Assembly: GCA_963691885.1 (NCBI GenBank)
Contig: OY829843.1
Coordinates: forward strand, 620,001 to 684,000
Direction: 5' to 3'
Source of the DNA: G963691885 sp963691885
GTDB lineage: Bacteria > Pseudomonadota > Alphaproteobacteria > UBA8366 > Aestuariispiraceae
DNA length: 64,000 nucleotides
The notes beneath the pieces were generated by a model, which was not told where the DNA came from, did not search any database, and saw nothing but the letters and a program-made list of their open reading frames with translations. Positions 42,167-53,063 of this stretch are shown here, piece by piece. Every line of letters starts with the position of its first letter. Position 1 is the stretch's first letter. The position numbers and the translations under genes are program-made.

Positions 42167-45100
42167 CTACCTAAACAGCACTTTTGCCTGGTCGCGGGGG
42201 TGGCGCGGGCGGGGGATGGGTTTGGGTTTTGTATAGTCAGAGGCGTTGGAAAGCTGACCTTTTGGCAGTTTCCGTGTTGCGGGTTTTGCGGGCGGGGTCG
42301 CACCGGCGGGGGGCAGTTTCATCGGGCGATACCCGGCACCCCGATGCGGGTCTGGGTTAATCGCCCCCATCCCTTCTCTCGGACCACTCACCGCACCCGG
42401 ATGGGTCGAGCTATAGACCGGGCGTTTGACCTCATCCGTCGGGGCAAGACTGTCGGCGAATTTTGCATCAGCCTGACCGGTTGCCCCCACGGCCAGCTCA
42501 TCCAGCATCCAGGACAGGTCCTCTATCTCTTTGGCGATGACATGAGTTACAATCCCCTCTCTCTGTAATTCACCCGTCACCCGCATCAGACGGGCCGTCA
42601 GAATTTGCCTGCGGTATTTTTCAAACGTATCCTTCCAGATCACGACATTTGCCCAGCCGGTCTCATCCTCAATCGTCGCAAAGATGACGCCCTTCGCCGT
42701 ACCTGGCCGCTGACGCACCAGAACCAGGCCTGCAACCCGCACCGGCGTGCCATTATCGGTTGTCACCAGATCACCATTGGGGAGCACACCCAGATCCTCA
42801 CTCAAAAGCGAGCAGGGATGCGCTTTGAGGGAGAGGCGCAGGGTCGTGTAATCCTGCACCACCTCCTGCCCCAGATCGGGTTCCGGCAGGGTGACGAGCG
42901 GCTCTTCCCCTCGTTCTTCCTCACCAGTTGCCTCAAACAGTGGTAAGGGCTTGTCCCCGCCCAGCGCCTGTATCGACCAGAGCGCCTGACGGCGGGAGAG
43001 CTTCATCGACGAAAAGGCATCCGCCCGGGCCAGCGCCAGAAGGGCGCGCCGCCCGATCCGGGCACGCCGCCAGAGGTCGAGGGGCTGAACATAACCATTA
43101 CCCCGCGCCAGGGCGATCCAGCGCCCGTCCTCTTCATTCAACCCCTTGATCTGGCGAAAACCGAGGCGGACGGCAAATCCCCCTTTACTGGTTGGTGCGG
43201 GGACACTTTCCAGCTGATGATCCCAATCGGAATGGTTCACATCCACAGGCAGAACCGCCACACCATGTTCCTGAACATCACGGATGATCTGGGCGGGCGC
43301 ATAGAACCCCATCGGCTGGCTGTTCAGAAGGGCACAGGCAAAGACAGCCGGATAATGACATTTCATCCAGGCCGAAACATAGACCAACAGGGCAAAGGAC
43401 GCGGCATGAGATTCCGGAAACCCGTATTCCCCGAACCCCTCAATCTGACGAAAGCAGCGTTCGGCAAAATCCCGGTCATAGCCACGGGCGACCATACCCT
43501 CAACCATCTTGGTATTGAACCCGTGAATCGTGCCGGATTTCCGGAATGTCGCCATGGCCCGGCGCAGGCGGTCCGCCTCAGCCGGGGAAAACCCGGCGGC
43601 CACAATCGCGATCTTCATCGCCTGTTCCTGAAACAACGGCACGCCCAGTGTCTTGCCAAGCACGTCTTCCAGTTCTTTTGAGGGGAAGGACACAACCTCT
43701 TCCCCGTTCCGGCGGCGCAGATAGGGATGCACCATATCCCCCTGTATCGGGCCGGGTCGGACAATCGCCACCTCAATCACCAGATCATAAAAGTCGCGGG
43801 GTTTCATCCGGGGCAGAAAGGCCATCTGGGCACGGCTTTCGACCTGAAACACACCCAGTGAATCCGCGCGGCACAGCATATCGAACGTCGCCTTGTCTGC
43901 AGGCGGAATGCTGGCCAGGTCATATTGCCTGCCATAGTGATGGCGCAGCAGGTCAAACCCTTTGCGCAGGCAACTGAGCATGCCAAGGGCCAGAACATCC
44001 ACCTTCAGAATGCCAAGCGCATCCAGATCATCCTTGTCCCATTCCACCACGGTACGATCCGCCATGGAGGCATTTTCGATCGGGCACAACTCGTCCAGAC
44101 GCCCGCGTGTGATGACAAAGCCCCCCACATGCTGGGACAGATGACGTGGAAAACCGATTGCCTGCTGGATCAGATCGAGTGTCTGCATCAAGCGCCGGTC
44201 ACTGGGATCAAGCCCGACCTGACGCAGGTTTTCATCCTCAACCCCGTCACTGGACCAACCCCAGATTTGTGAGGCGATCAGCGAGACTGTATCCGCGCTT
44301 AACCCCATCGCCTTGCCGACTTCGCGCACAGCCCCCCGGGCGCGATAGGTGATGACAGTCGCTGTCATACCGGCGCGGTGACGGCCGTATTTCTGATAGA
44401 TATACTGGATCACCTCTTCCCGGCGTTCATGTTCAAAATCAACGTCGATATCGGGCGGCTCCCCCCGCTCGTTGGAAATGAACCGCTCAAACAAAAGATC
44501 CAGTCGGGCCGGGTCAACCGCCGTAATACCCAGGCAGTAACAAACCGCAGAATTGGCCGCCGAGCCCCGTCCCTGACAGAGGATCTCCTGCTGTCTGGCA
44601 AACCGCACCATGTCCTGCACCGTCAGGAAATAGGCAGCATAATTAAGGTCCCCAATCATGGTCAGTTCATAATTGACCTGGTCTCGCACCGCCTGGGGGA
44701 TCCCGCCCGGATAGCGCGTCTTCGCCCCTTCCCAGGTCAGTTTGACGAGGGACTCCTGCGCCGAGAGGCCGCTTTCCAGAACCTCATCGGGATATTCATA
44801 GGCAAGCTCATCCAGTGAAAAATTCACCCGCTCCGCAATCTCGACACTGGTGGTCAGCGCCTCTGGATAGGCCTCAAACAGTGCTGCCATATCCTCGGCC
44901 GATTTCAGGTGGCGTTCGGCATTGCGCTGGGTCAGCCAGCCGGCCTTGTCGATCACCAGGCCTTCGCGAATACAGCTCAGCACATCGGTCAGGGGGCGGC
45001 GGGCCGGGCTGTGCATGATCACATCATTGGTGGCCAGCAGGGGAACCTTCAACCGCCGCGCCCGCGCCGCCCGATCGGCGAGCAGGTTTTGATCCTGACC

Positions 45101-45553
45101 GGTCAAGAGCGCACTGGCAGATAAATACACATTCCCCGGAAAACGGCTGCCCAGTCTCTCAACAACCGCATCCTCGCCCTCAACCACAATCAGGATATTG
45201 CCATCCGCCCCTGCCAGAACATCGGCCAGTGCCAGATCACAGGATCCTTTTTCCGCCCGCCGACGCCCCAGCGTGATCAGGCGTGACAGACGGCCATAGG
45301 CAGCCCGGTCAACCGGATAAGCCAACAGGCTTTCACCACTGTTCAGGTCAAGACGCGCGCCGACCAGCAATTTGATGCCATGCTGCTTTGCCGCGCTATG
45401 TGCCCGCACAACCCCTGCCAGGGAATTACGGTCCGCAACCCCGATCGCCTCCAGCCCGAGCGCAGCTGCCTGAATAACCAGTTCATCAGGATGGCTGCCC
45501 CCTTCAAGAAAGGAAAAATTCGTCAGGCATTGCAGTTCGGCATACCGGGTCAT
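42167..45553 (-). CDS. dnaE2: Error-prone DNA polymerase DnaE2 (ImuC)
   Basis: 1128 aa, normal for DnaE2. N-terminal PHP domain (YAELQCLTNFSFLEGGSHPDELVIQAAALGLEAIGVADRNSLAGVVRAH), polymerase core with CQGRGSAANSAVCYCLGITAVDP, EPPDIDVDFEHERREEVIQYIYQKYGR and QHVGGFVITRG. The C family fingers end in IRDVQEHGV and an OB domain near residues 960-1040. VRPGPIQGDMVHPYLRRRNGEE is a DnaE2 signature. It is the catalytic subunit of the mutasome that bypasses damage. The ATG overlaps the imuB stop (ATGA). Pairs with ImuA and ImuB from the LexA-controlled promoter at 47974. Confidence 0.97.
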   Translation of the reverse strand: MTRYAELQCLTNFSFLEGGSHPDELVIQAAALGLEAIGVADRNSLAGVVRAHSAAKQHGIKLLVGARLDLNSGESLLAYPVDRAAYGRLSRLITLGRRRAEKGSCDLALADVLAGADGNILIVVEGEDAVVERLGSRFPGNVYLSASALLTGQDQNLLADRAARARRLKVPLLATNDVIMHSPARRPLTDVLSCIREGLVIDKAGWLTQRNAERHLKSAEDMAALFEAYPEALTTSVEIAERVNFSLDELAYEYPDEVLESGLSAQESLVKLTWEGAKTRYPGGIPQAVRDQVNYELTMIGDLNYAAYFLTVQDMVRFARQQEILCQGRGSAANSAVCYCLGITAVDPARLDLLFERFISNERGEPPDIDVDFEHERREEVIQYIYQKYGRHRAGMTATVITYRARGAVREVGKAMGLSADTVSLIASQIWGWSSDGVEDENLRQVGLDPSDRRLMQTLDLIQQAIGFPRHLSQHVGGFVITRGRLDELCPIENASMADRTVVEWDKDDLDALGILKVDVLALGMLSCLRKGFDLLRHHYGRQYDLASIPPADKATFDMLCRADSLGVFQVESRAQMAFLPRMKPRDFYDLVIEVAIVRPGPIQGDMVHPYLRRRNGEEVVSFPSKELEDVLGKTLGVPLFQEQAMKIAIVAAGFSPAEADRLRRAMATFRKSGTIHGFNTKMVEGMVARGYDRDFAERCFRQIEGFGEYGFPESHAASFALLVYVSAWMKCHYPAVFACALLNSQPMGFYAPAQIIRDVQEHGVAVLPVDVNHSDWDHQLESVPAPTSKGGFAVRLGFRQIKGLNEEDGRWIALARGNGYVQPLDLWRRARIGRRALLALARADAFSSMKLSRRQALWSIQALGGDKPLPLFEATGEEERGEEPLVTLPEPDLGQEVVQDYTTLRLSLKAHPCSLLSEDLGVLPNGDLVTTDNGTPVRVAGLVLVRQRPGTAKGVIFATIEDETGWANVVIWKDTFEKYRRQILTARLMRVTGELQREGIVTHVIAKEIEDLSWMLDELAVGATGQADAKFADSLAPTDEVKRPVYSSTHPGAVSGPREGMGAINPDPHRGAGYRPMKLPPAGATPPAKPATRKLPKGQLSNASDYTKPKPIPRPRHPRDQAKVLFR

Positions 45554-47151
45554 GCGAAGACCCCGTGCATATACCAGCCCGGATGAATGGCCGGGCGGAA
45601 CATCCAGTAAAGCTCCCCTCTCATTCCCTCAACCCGGTAATAATCCCGCACCTGACCCTCCAGATCATCCAGCACCGTAACGCCCGCCCGGTTCTCAGGC
45701 GGGTGTCGCCACCATTCCGGACTGATGCGTTCCGGTCCGGACATCCGCCGCACCCCATGGTCCCGACCGCGCCAGCGAAATGACCACCGGGCACCGGGCA
45801 GAGGCGCTGTTACCGAATCGCCGAGTTTTTCCGGCACCGGCAGGATCAGGGTCGGGCGCGGGGTCGCATTCCCTTGCCAGTCCGGCCAATATGCTGGTGC
45901 TTCGCGGTCTGCCGCCTTCAGGGATTTCCCTTTGGGGGCTGGTGGTAAATAGAGAGAGGTATAGCGCGTGGCCCGTTCCGGCATATGACTGGCACAGGGT
46001 TCCGCACGCAGAATGGCCCCCTCCCCCAGGCGACTGGCCAGCCGGTCGGTCAACTTGCTGAGGCCGGGGGCCGCCTTACCGACCTGACCATCATCCTGTT
46101 GATCAGCATCCTCTTGCCGGGCGCTCACATCCTCCAGCGCGATCCCGGTCAGAACCATGCTTTCAATCCCGAAGCCCGGATCAATACTGCCCAGCCGCTC
46201 ACCAAAAAGGCGGGCCAGATGATCCGGGTCGCGCACGGCCTCTGCCGCACCGACACTCAGGCGCGTTACCTCACCATCAACACGGAAGACGCTGAGTTCC
46301 AGACGGCGGCAGCCTTTCTGTTCCCTCTCCAGACGCTGGCTCAACCGCGCAACGAGGCGCTTTACCCCGGCGACCAGGTCATCCGGCAAGCCAATTGGAT
46401 CGGGAAAATTCAGGCGCGTGCGCCAGGGCATGGTGAAACGTTTGGGCGATATTGGGTCTGCCTGATCCCCCAAAGCGCGATCCAGCCGGTTCACCAGATC
46501 CAGACCATAACGACTGGCCAGAGAGGCACGGGGCAGAGGCAGAAGGTCACCAATCCGGTTCAGGCCAACCCGGTGAACCCCGTCAGCAGCCTCCGCCGTC
46601 AAGCGCAGCGCCTCTACCGGCAGGGGGGAGAGGACCTCGCGCAAATGTGCTGAGCTCATCACCGGGGGGACCGCCCCGTCACAAAACCGGGCAAGGGCCG
46701 CCGCCCCCAGCTTTGTCGGGGCCAGACCGGCCAGCGCGGTAAACCCGATCCCGTCAAGGCGCTCAACACAGTCGCGCATCATTGTCGCCTCATCCCCGAA
46801 CAGATGGGCACAGCCGGTGACATCCAGAAACAAACCATCCACCCCATCCAGCGCAACCCAGGGCGTATAGCGTTCCGACCAGCCCCGCAGCTTTTCCAGA
46901 AGGCGCAGATCGTCACCCGGTTCGCCTGGTCGCAATGTAATGTCGGGCAGCAGCGCACGCGCATTGGCAAGGGTCATACCCGGCGTCAGTCCGGCCTCTG
47001 CCGCGCCCGGATTTACAGCGCCCAGGATCAACTGTCCGCGACTTTCCAGAAATGTGGCAAAGGGTTTCGCCGCAAGGGCTGGGTCACGCCTCTCCAGCCG
47101 TTCTGTCGCCAGATAGGGAAACCACAGGGCAAGGACCAGACGCTCAGCCAT
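45550..47151 (-). CDS. imuB: ImuB, Y-family polymerase-like mutasome subunit
   Basis: 533 aa from ATG 47151 (GTG 47160 is the alternative). The fold follows Y-family polymerases (LALWFPYLATERLERRDPALAAKPFA), but the catalytic acidic residues that Pol IV has are not preserved, as expected for ImuB, which acts as scaffold linking DnaE2 to the beta clamp. The segment DGVDGLFLDVTGCAHLFGDEATMM is characteristic. Its C-terminal 150 residues are the ImuB-specific tail. It overlaps the imuA 3' end by eight bases and dnaE2 by four, indicating coupled translation. Confidence 0.95.
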   Translation of the reverse strand: MAERLVLALWFPYLATERLERRDPALAAKPFATFLESRGQLILGAVNPGAAEAGLTPGMTLANARALLPDITLRPGEPGDDLRLLEKLRGWSERYTPWVALDGVDGLFLDVTGCAHLFGDEATMMRDCVERLDGIGFTALAGLAPTKLGAAALARFCDGAVPPVMSSAHLREVLSPLPVEALRLTAEAADGVHRVGLNRIGDLLPLPRASLASRYGLDLVNRLDRALGDQADPISPKRFTMPWRTRLNFPDPIGLPDDLVAGVKRLVARLSQRLEREQKGCRRLELSVFRVDGEVTRLSVGAAEAVRDPDHLARLFGERLGSIDPGFGIESMVLTGIALEDVSARQEDADQQDDGQVGKAAPGLSKLTDRLASRLGEGAILRAEPCASHMPERATRYTSLYLPPAPKGKSLKAADREAPAYWPDWQGNATPRPTLILPVPEKLGDSVTAPLPGARWSFRWRGRDHGVRRMSGPERISPEWWRHPPENRAGVTVLDDLEGQVRDYYRVEGMRGELYWMFRPAIHPGWYMHGVFA

Positions 47152-47950
47152 CTTCTTCACCCTGCATCACCCATCCGCCATTGATCCGGCGCACAAGTCC
47201 CCATTGCGGTAAGCCAACACGGTTCCCGGCAAAGCCACCCCGCACACGGTCCAGACGCAAATGCACCCCCTGAACCAGATCTGTTGAACTGCCAGGCAAA
47301 ACCATCGGGTCAACCTGCCAGCGGGTTGTGATCGCATGAGGCATGATCATGCCGGACGGGGTTGTACCCGCACCAAGAGCAAATCCCACACCGCCCCCAA
47401 TTTCAGCGGCCAGTTGCAACCGTCGGCTGGGGGTAAGAGCAAGGGGACGGTCCACCTCCATCACCACGGCAGAGACCGCGCCGGATTTCAGCCCTTCCTC
47501 CGCGGCCCAGAGCATGTCTTCCACTTCCCTCGGCGTGACAATGACCAGGCTGGACGGGTCCAGCCCGATCTGGGTCAGGCCCGGGCCATACAAGACACCC
47601 TGACGGCGATACTGACTGCCCGACCCGGCGCACCACAGGACCGGGCGCGGCTTTTCAGAGACAGACAGTCGGGCCAGCAGATGCAGGACAAACCCGACAC
47701 CCCCCGAGCCCGACACCTCATGCAGCGCCCCCAGTGGCAACCCGCCATGGGGCAGGGCCTGATCAACCGGGGCAAAGCCGGTCGGCAAGACCGGCACCGC
47801 ATCAGCGCCCTCTACCATACCAGGTGTGGCCCCGCGCTCTATCGCGCGCACAGCCTGGACCAGCGCCGCAGGCAAGGCCTTGCTTTCGGCCTGTTCCACC
47901 GCCGTTATCTGACCCTTCTTATTGGTCCGCTCTGCACCCGTTGCCCGCAT
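47144..47950 (-). CDS. imuA: ImuA, RecA-like mutasome subunit
   Basis: 268 aa from ATG 47950; an in-frame GTG at 47959 is an alternative. RecA-fold core with PTGFAPVDQALPHGGLPLGALHEVSGSGGVGFVLHLLARL in place of a canonical Walker A (the loop GSGGVGF lacks the Lys-Thr), and EEGLKSGAVSAVVMEV and LTPSRRLQLAAEIGGGVGFAL further on. ImuA is needed for ImuB/DnaE2-dependent mutagenesis and can antagonise RecA. First gene of the SOS operon, directly behind the LexA box. Confidence 0.95.
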   Translation of the reverse strand: MRATGAERTNKKGQITAVEQAESKALPAALVQAVRAIERGATPGMVEGADAVPVLPTGFAPVDQALPHGGLPLGALHEVSGSGGVGFVLHLLARLSVSEKPRPVLWCAGSGSQYRRQGVLYGPGLTQIGLDPSSLVIVTPREVEDMLWAAEEGLKSGAVSAVVMEVDRPLALTPSRRLQLAAEIGGGVGFALGAGTTPSGMIMPHAITTRWQVDPMVLPGSSTDLVQGVHLRLDRVRGGFAGNRVGLPQWGLVRRINGGWVMQGEEDG

Positions 47951-47973
47951 ATAGCTCACTGCATTTCAGTATT

Positions 47974-47988
47974 GTTCACTATTTGTTC
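47974..47988. promoter_or_regulatory. LexA box (SOS) of imuA-imuB-dnaE2
   Basis: GTTC-ACTATTT-GTTC is an exact match to the alphaproteobacterial LexA direct repeat GTTC-N7-GTTC. It lies 24 bp before the imuA ATG, so LexA would block the promoter until DNA damage. Confidence 0.9.
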
Positions 47989-48041
47989 TTTTATAAGGAA
48001 CACGCGGTGCTGTCAATTCATGTCCAGGAAATCAGATGGAT

Positions 48042-48482
48042 TCAGGTGAGATCTTTCTTGAAGAAGAGATGCTGAACACCATCGGGGCAGGTCAGTTCAC
48101 CAAAGGCTGAATAGCCGTGTCGCGGATAATAGGTGGTCCCTTCAAAACTGTAACTGTCCAGCCATATGCCGACGCAGCCCAGCTCTTTCGCCAGATCCTC
48201 CACCGCTTTCAACAGGGTGCCGCCAATCCCCTCCCCCTTCCGGTCGGGACGCACAGCAAGAAGCGCCACAAACATCCAGCCCTGATTGGTACTGCCGCTA
48301 ATGCCGCCGATGATATCGTCACCATCCGTGACCTGTCGATCGCCCGCACTGTCCCGTGCCTCTATCGCAAAATGCTTTCGGTCAAAGTGATGACCCGTTT
48401 CTTGCGCATTCAGGTCGAGCCACCCTCGGACACGCTCTTCCAAATCTTCCAGATCATCAAAACGGGTCGAAAGCGCGACCAT
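48042..48482 (-). CDS. GNAT-family N-acetyltransferase
   Basis: 146 aa from ATG 48482, which has GGAGGAGG upstream. Acetyl-CoA binding is indicated by MFVALLAVRPDRKGEGIGGTLLKAVEDLAKELG (motif A, R/Q-x-x-G-x-G/A). The C-terminal YYPRHGYSAFGELTCPDGVQHLFFKKDL is the usual beta-bulge strand block. Substrate unknown. It diverges from the monooxygenase gene at 48616. Confidence 0.85.
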   Translation of the reverse strand: MVALSTRFDDLEDLEERVRGWLDLNAQETGHHFDRKHFAIEARDSAGDRQVTDGDDIIGGISGSTNQGWMFVALLAVRPDRKGEGIGGTLLKAVEDLAKELGCVGIWLDSYSFEGTTYYPRHGYSAFGELTCPDGVQHLFFKKDLT

Positions 48483-48615
48483 CGAAAACCTCCTCCAGAA
48501 ATCAGACATGCACGCTATCAGCCGCGCGGTATTTCCATCAAGACAGCTTGCACTGAGACGCCCTTGTCGCCTGTCAGAACAGCCCGTACCATGTATCGAA
48601 ACGGGAGGATTACAG

Positions 48616-50235
<1,620 letters not shown>

Positions 50236-50546
50236 GGGTGACCTAAAACCTTCGCAGCATCGTGAAGGTCACAAAGTAATCGTCACCCATCCCGGGAAAT
50301 TTTCTCGCGAGCCATACTATCCCCAAGCCGCAGAACAAATCCTGAGAAAATAAACTCAGAATGTCGCGTTTGATCATTCGGTTTACGCGAAACTGACCTT
50401 TTGTTTTCAACCTGGAAACAGGAATCAAGCCATAACCGATTTCAGAGGATTGATGGAAACCCCCGTCACGGACACCCTGTTTCGACAGTGGCAAATTCAA
50501 ACCTTCAACGCCGATTGCGTTTTCTTCCAAAGACGTTGCAATATTA

Positions 50547-50564
50547 TTGGACATATGTGTCCAA
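50547..50564. promoter_or_regulatory. TTGGACA-TATG-TGTCCAA palindrome (likely TetR operator)
   Basis: Perfect 7-bp arms around a 4-bp spacer, 86 bp before the DMGDH-like ATG. The size fits a TetR-family dimer site, and a TetR gene is the last member of this three-gene unit. Confidence 0.7.
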
Positions 50565-50604
50565 AACTGCCCTAATGACCCTAAAGTTTTAGTTTTATCG
50601 ACAT

Positions 50605-50627
50605 GCCCTTTGGTTGTGCTAAAGGGC
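50605..50627 (+). promoter_or_regulatory. Leader hairpin followed by a short T-run
   Basis: GCCCTTT (50605-50611) pairs with AAAGGGC (50621-50627) over a 9-base loop, followed by GTTTTACC, just 23 bases before the DMGDH-like start codon. It could act as an attenuator, although the T-run is short. Confidence 0.4.
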
Positions 50628-50650
50628 GTTTTACCCTGAAAGGCAGCAAG

Positions 50651-53059
50651 ATGAAGTCTCAGTATCGTGTGGTCGTTATCGGTGGAGGCGTTGTCGGCGC
50701 CTCGGTGCTTTATCACTTGGCGAAGTTTGGTTGGAGCGATGTTTGCCTGATTGAACGAAAAATACTGACAGCTGGTTCATCATGGCATGCGGCGGGCGGC
50801 TTTCACGCCCTTAATGCCGACCCAAATATTGCAAGCCTTCAGGCCTATACGATCGACCTTCTCAGTGAGATTGAGAAAGAGTCGGGTAGGTCGGTGGGTA
50901 TGCATATGACCGGCGGCCTGACCCTGGCAGGGTCACCCGACCGCTGGGAATGGCTGCAGTCCGCTTTTCGTACCTTCCAGTCTATCGGTATCGAAGATGT
51001 AAGGCTTGTCACCCCGGATGAAGCGGCTGACCTTTGCCCGATCATGTCACCTCACGACATCCTTGGTGGCATGTGGGCCGACCGCGAAGGGTATATTGAC
51101 ACAACCGGAACTGTTCACGCGTATGCTGGCGCCGCCAAAAAACACGGTGCCGAAGTGATCGAGAACAATCGGGTCTTAGAACTGATTCAGACCAAAGAAG
51201 GTTGGGACGTGGTGACCGAGGCCGGAACCATCCGGGCGGAGCATGTTGTTAATGCAGCCGGACTTTGGGCGAAGCAGGTCGGTCGCATGGCCGGGATCGA
51301 GTTACCCGTTAGTCCACTCAACCACCACTACCTGATTTCCGACGACATCCCCGATGTCGTTGCTTTGGACCGTGAATTGCCACTGACGGTCGATCTGGAA
51401 GGGTTCACCTATATGCGCCAGGATCAAAACGGTATCCTGCTCGGCATCTACGAGATCGATCACGAACACTGGATGATGGACGGGGCGTCCTGGGGTTATG
51501 GATTTGAACTGCAACAGGAAGATATAGGCCGGATCGAGCGAGAGCTGGCCCTTGGTGTGGAACGCTATCCCGCTCTCCAGGAAATTGGTGTCAAAACCTG
51601 GGTAAACGGGGCCTTCACCTTTGCCCCTGACGGTAACCCGCTTGTCGGTCCTGTACGCGGCAAGCCTGGATACTGGTGTGCCTGCGCCGTGATGGCCGGT
51701 TTCCTCCAGGGCGGCGGCGTCGGCAAATCGCTTGCCGAATGGATCATTCATGGAGAGCCGGAAGCGGATGTCTTTGGGATGGATGTCGCCCGGTTTGGAA
51801 AATTTGCTGAAAACAAACAGTATATCAAAGAGACGACCGGTCAGTTTTATACCCGCCGGTTCGTTATGACCTATCCAAACGAGCAACTGCCTGCGGGTCG
51901 GCCTCTCAAGATGTCGCCTGCACATTCCGAAATGACACAGGCTGGATGTCAGTGGGGCGCAAGCTGGGGGCTTGAAGTGCCGCTGTATTTTGCGCCATCA
52001 AGCGACTTTGAAGAAACACCGACACTTAAGCGCTCTAACGCATTCGAGATTGTCGGTGAAGAATGCCGTGCCGCGCGCAAGGATGTCGGCCTGCTCGATA
52101 TCTCTGCCTTCTCGCGATTTGAGGTTTCTGGTGAAGGTGCCGAAGCATGGCTTGATCGCGTCATGGCGTCCCGCCTGCCAAGGCCGGGCCGGGCCCGACT
52201 TGCACCGATGCTATCTGCCGAGGGCAAACTCAAAGGTGACCTGACCATTTTCAACTGGGGCGATGGCACCTGGTGGATTATGGGCAGCTACTATCTGCGT
52301 GAGTGGCATATGCGTCTGTTCCACGATGACCTAGACCCTGGGGTGAGTGTCACAGATATCTCCGATAAAATTGTCGGGTTTTCGCTCACGGGGCCAAACA
52401 GTCGCAAGGTTCTTGAAAAACTCACGGACGGCCCGATTGCAGACCTGCCCTTCATGGGGTGCGGTTCTTTCGACCTCGGTCTGATCAGGGCAAGGGTCGG
52501 CCGCCTGTCGGTTGCCGGCGAACTCGGTTACGAGATCCATTGTGAGGCCGGCGAACATATTGCCCTTCGGCGGGCATTGCTTGAAAGCGGTGCCGATCTG
52601 GGGATGCGGGAGATTGGATTTAACGCACTACTTTCTCTTCGTCTCGAGAAGAGTTTTGGTATTTGGTCAGCTGAGTTCACCCAGGGCTACACCGCAGCTC
52701 AAACGGGAATGGATCGCTGGATTGCCTGGGACAAGGGGCCATTTACGGGTCGCGAGGCCGCGCTTCAGGAACGCGAAGGGAATGGGCCAAGGCAAATCGT
52801 TCGAACCCTCGAAGTGGATGCCGGCGATGCCGACGCCAGTGGTTTTGAACCCATCTGGAAAGACGGCAGTCTGGTTGGATTTGTAACATCCGGAGGGTAT
52901 GGTCACACGATCGGAAAATCGATGGCTATGGCAATGCTAGATGTTGAGGCCGCCGTTGAGGGTACGGAACTATCTGTGCACATTGTCGGTGTGGAAAGAA
53001 CCGCGCGGGTAATACCGCCGTCCCCCTATGACCCTGAAGGCAAAGCGATGAGGGTTTGA
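50651..53059 (+). CDS. Dimethylglycine/sarcosine dehydrogenase-family flavoprotein with GCV_T domain
   Basis: 802 aa from ATG 50651. FAD Rossmann GGGVVG (11-16); SSWHAAGG with His46, the residue that carries covalent FAD in DMGDH and sarcosine dehydrogenase. The FAD-oxidoreductase middle domain (about 380-430) and the GCV_T plus C-terminal barrel domains (about 440-790: LDISAFSRFEVSGEGAEAWLDRVMASRLP, VAGELGYEIHCEAGEH, YGHTIGKSMAMAML) complete the dimethylglycine dehydrogenase architecture, which demethylates N-methyl amines and passes the one-carbon unit to tetrahydrofolate. Paired with MttB (4-bp gap), it should act on a methylamine or betaine. No electron-transfer flavoprotein is nearby. 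Confidence 0.9.
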   Translation: MKSQYRVVVIGGGVVGASVLYHLAKFGWSDVCLIERKILTAGSSWHAAGGFHALNADPNIASLQAYTIDLLSEIEKESGRSVGMHMTGGLTLAGSPDRWEWLQSAFRTFQSIGIEDVRLVTPDEAADLCPIMSPHDILGGMWADREGYIDTTGTVHAYAGAAKKHGAEVIENNRVLELIQTKEGWDVVTEAGTIRAEHVVNAAGLWAKQVGRMAGIELPVSPLNHHYLISDDIPDVVALDRELPLTVDLEGFTYMRQDQNGILLGIYEIDHEHWMMDGASWGYGFELQQEDIGRIERELALGVERYPALQEIGVKTWVNGAFTFAPDGNPLVGPVRGKPGYWCACAVMAGFLQGGGVGKSLAEWIIHGEPEADVFGMDVARFGKFAENKQYIKETTGQFYTRRFVMTYPNEQLPAGRPLKMSPAHSEMTQAGCQWGASWGLEVPLYFAPSSDFEETPTLKRSNAFEIVGEECRAARKDVGLLDISAFSRFEVSGEGAEAWLDRVMASRLPRPGRARLAPMLSAEGKLKGDLTIFNWGDGTWWIMGSYYLREWHMRLFHDDLDPGVSVTDISDKIVGFSLTGPNSRKVLEKLTDGPIADLPFMGCGSFDLGLIRARVGRLSVAGELGYEIHCEAGEHIALRRALLESGADLGMREIGFNALLSLRLEKSFGIWSAEFTQGYTAAQTGMDRWIAWDKGPFTGREAALQEREGNGPRQIVRTLEVDAGDADASGFEPIWKDGSLVGFVTSGGYGHTIGKSMAMAMLDVEAAVEGTELSVHIVGVERTARVIPPSPYDPEGKAMRV

Positions 53060-53063
53060 AGCC

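Larger units (their letters stand above)
50236..50650. other. Intergenic region with operator and leader hairpin
   Basis: 415 bp between the monooxygenase stop and the DMGDH-like start. It holds the palindrome at 50547, a second small dyad CTAAA-GT-TTTAG at 50581-50592, and the leader hairpin at 50605. A minus-strand frame from 50554 to 50243 is open (103 residues) but has no recognisable family. I see nothing else. Confidence 0.6.

Noticed and set aside
48508..48615. Upstream extension of the monooxygenase frame
   Set aside because: GGGAGGA sits directly before ATG 48616, and the extension does not resemble the family N-terminus.
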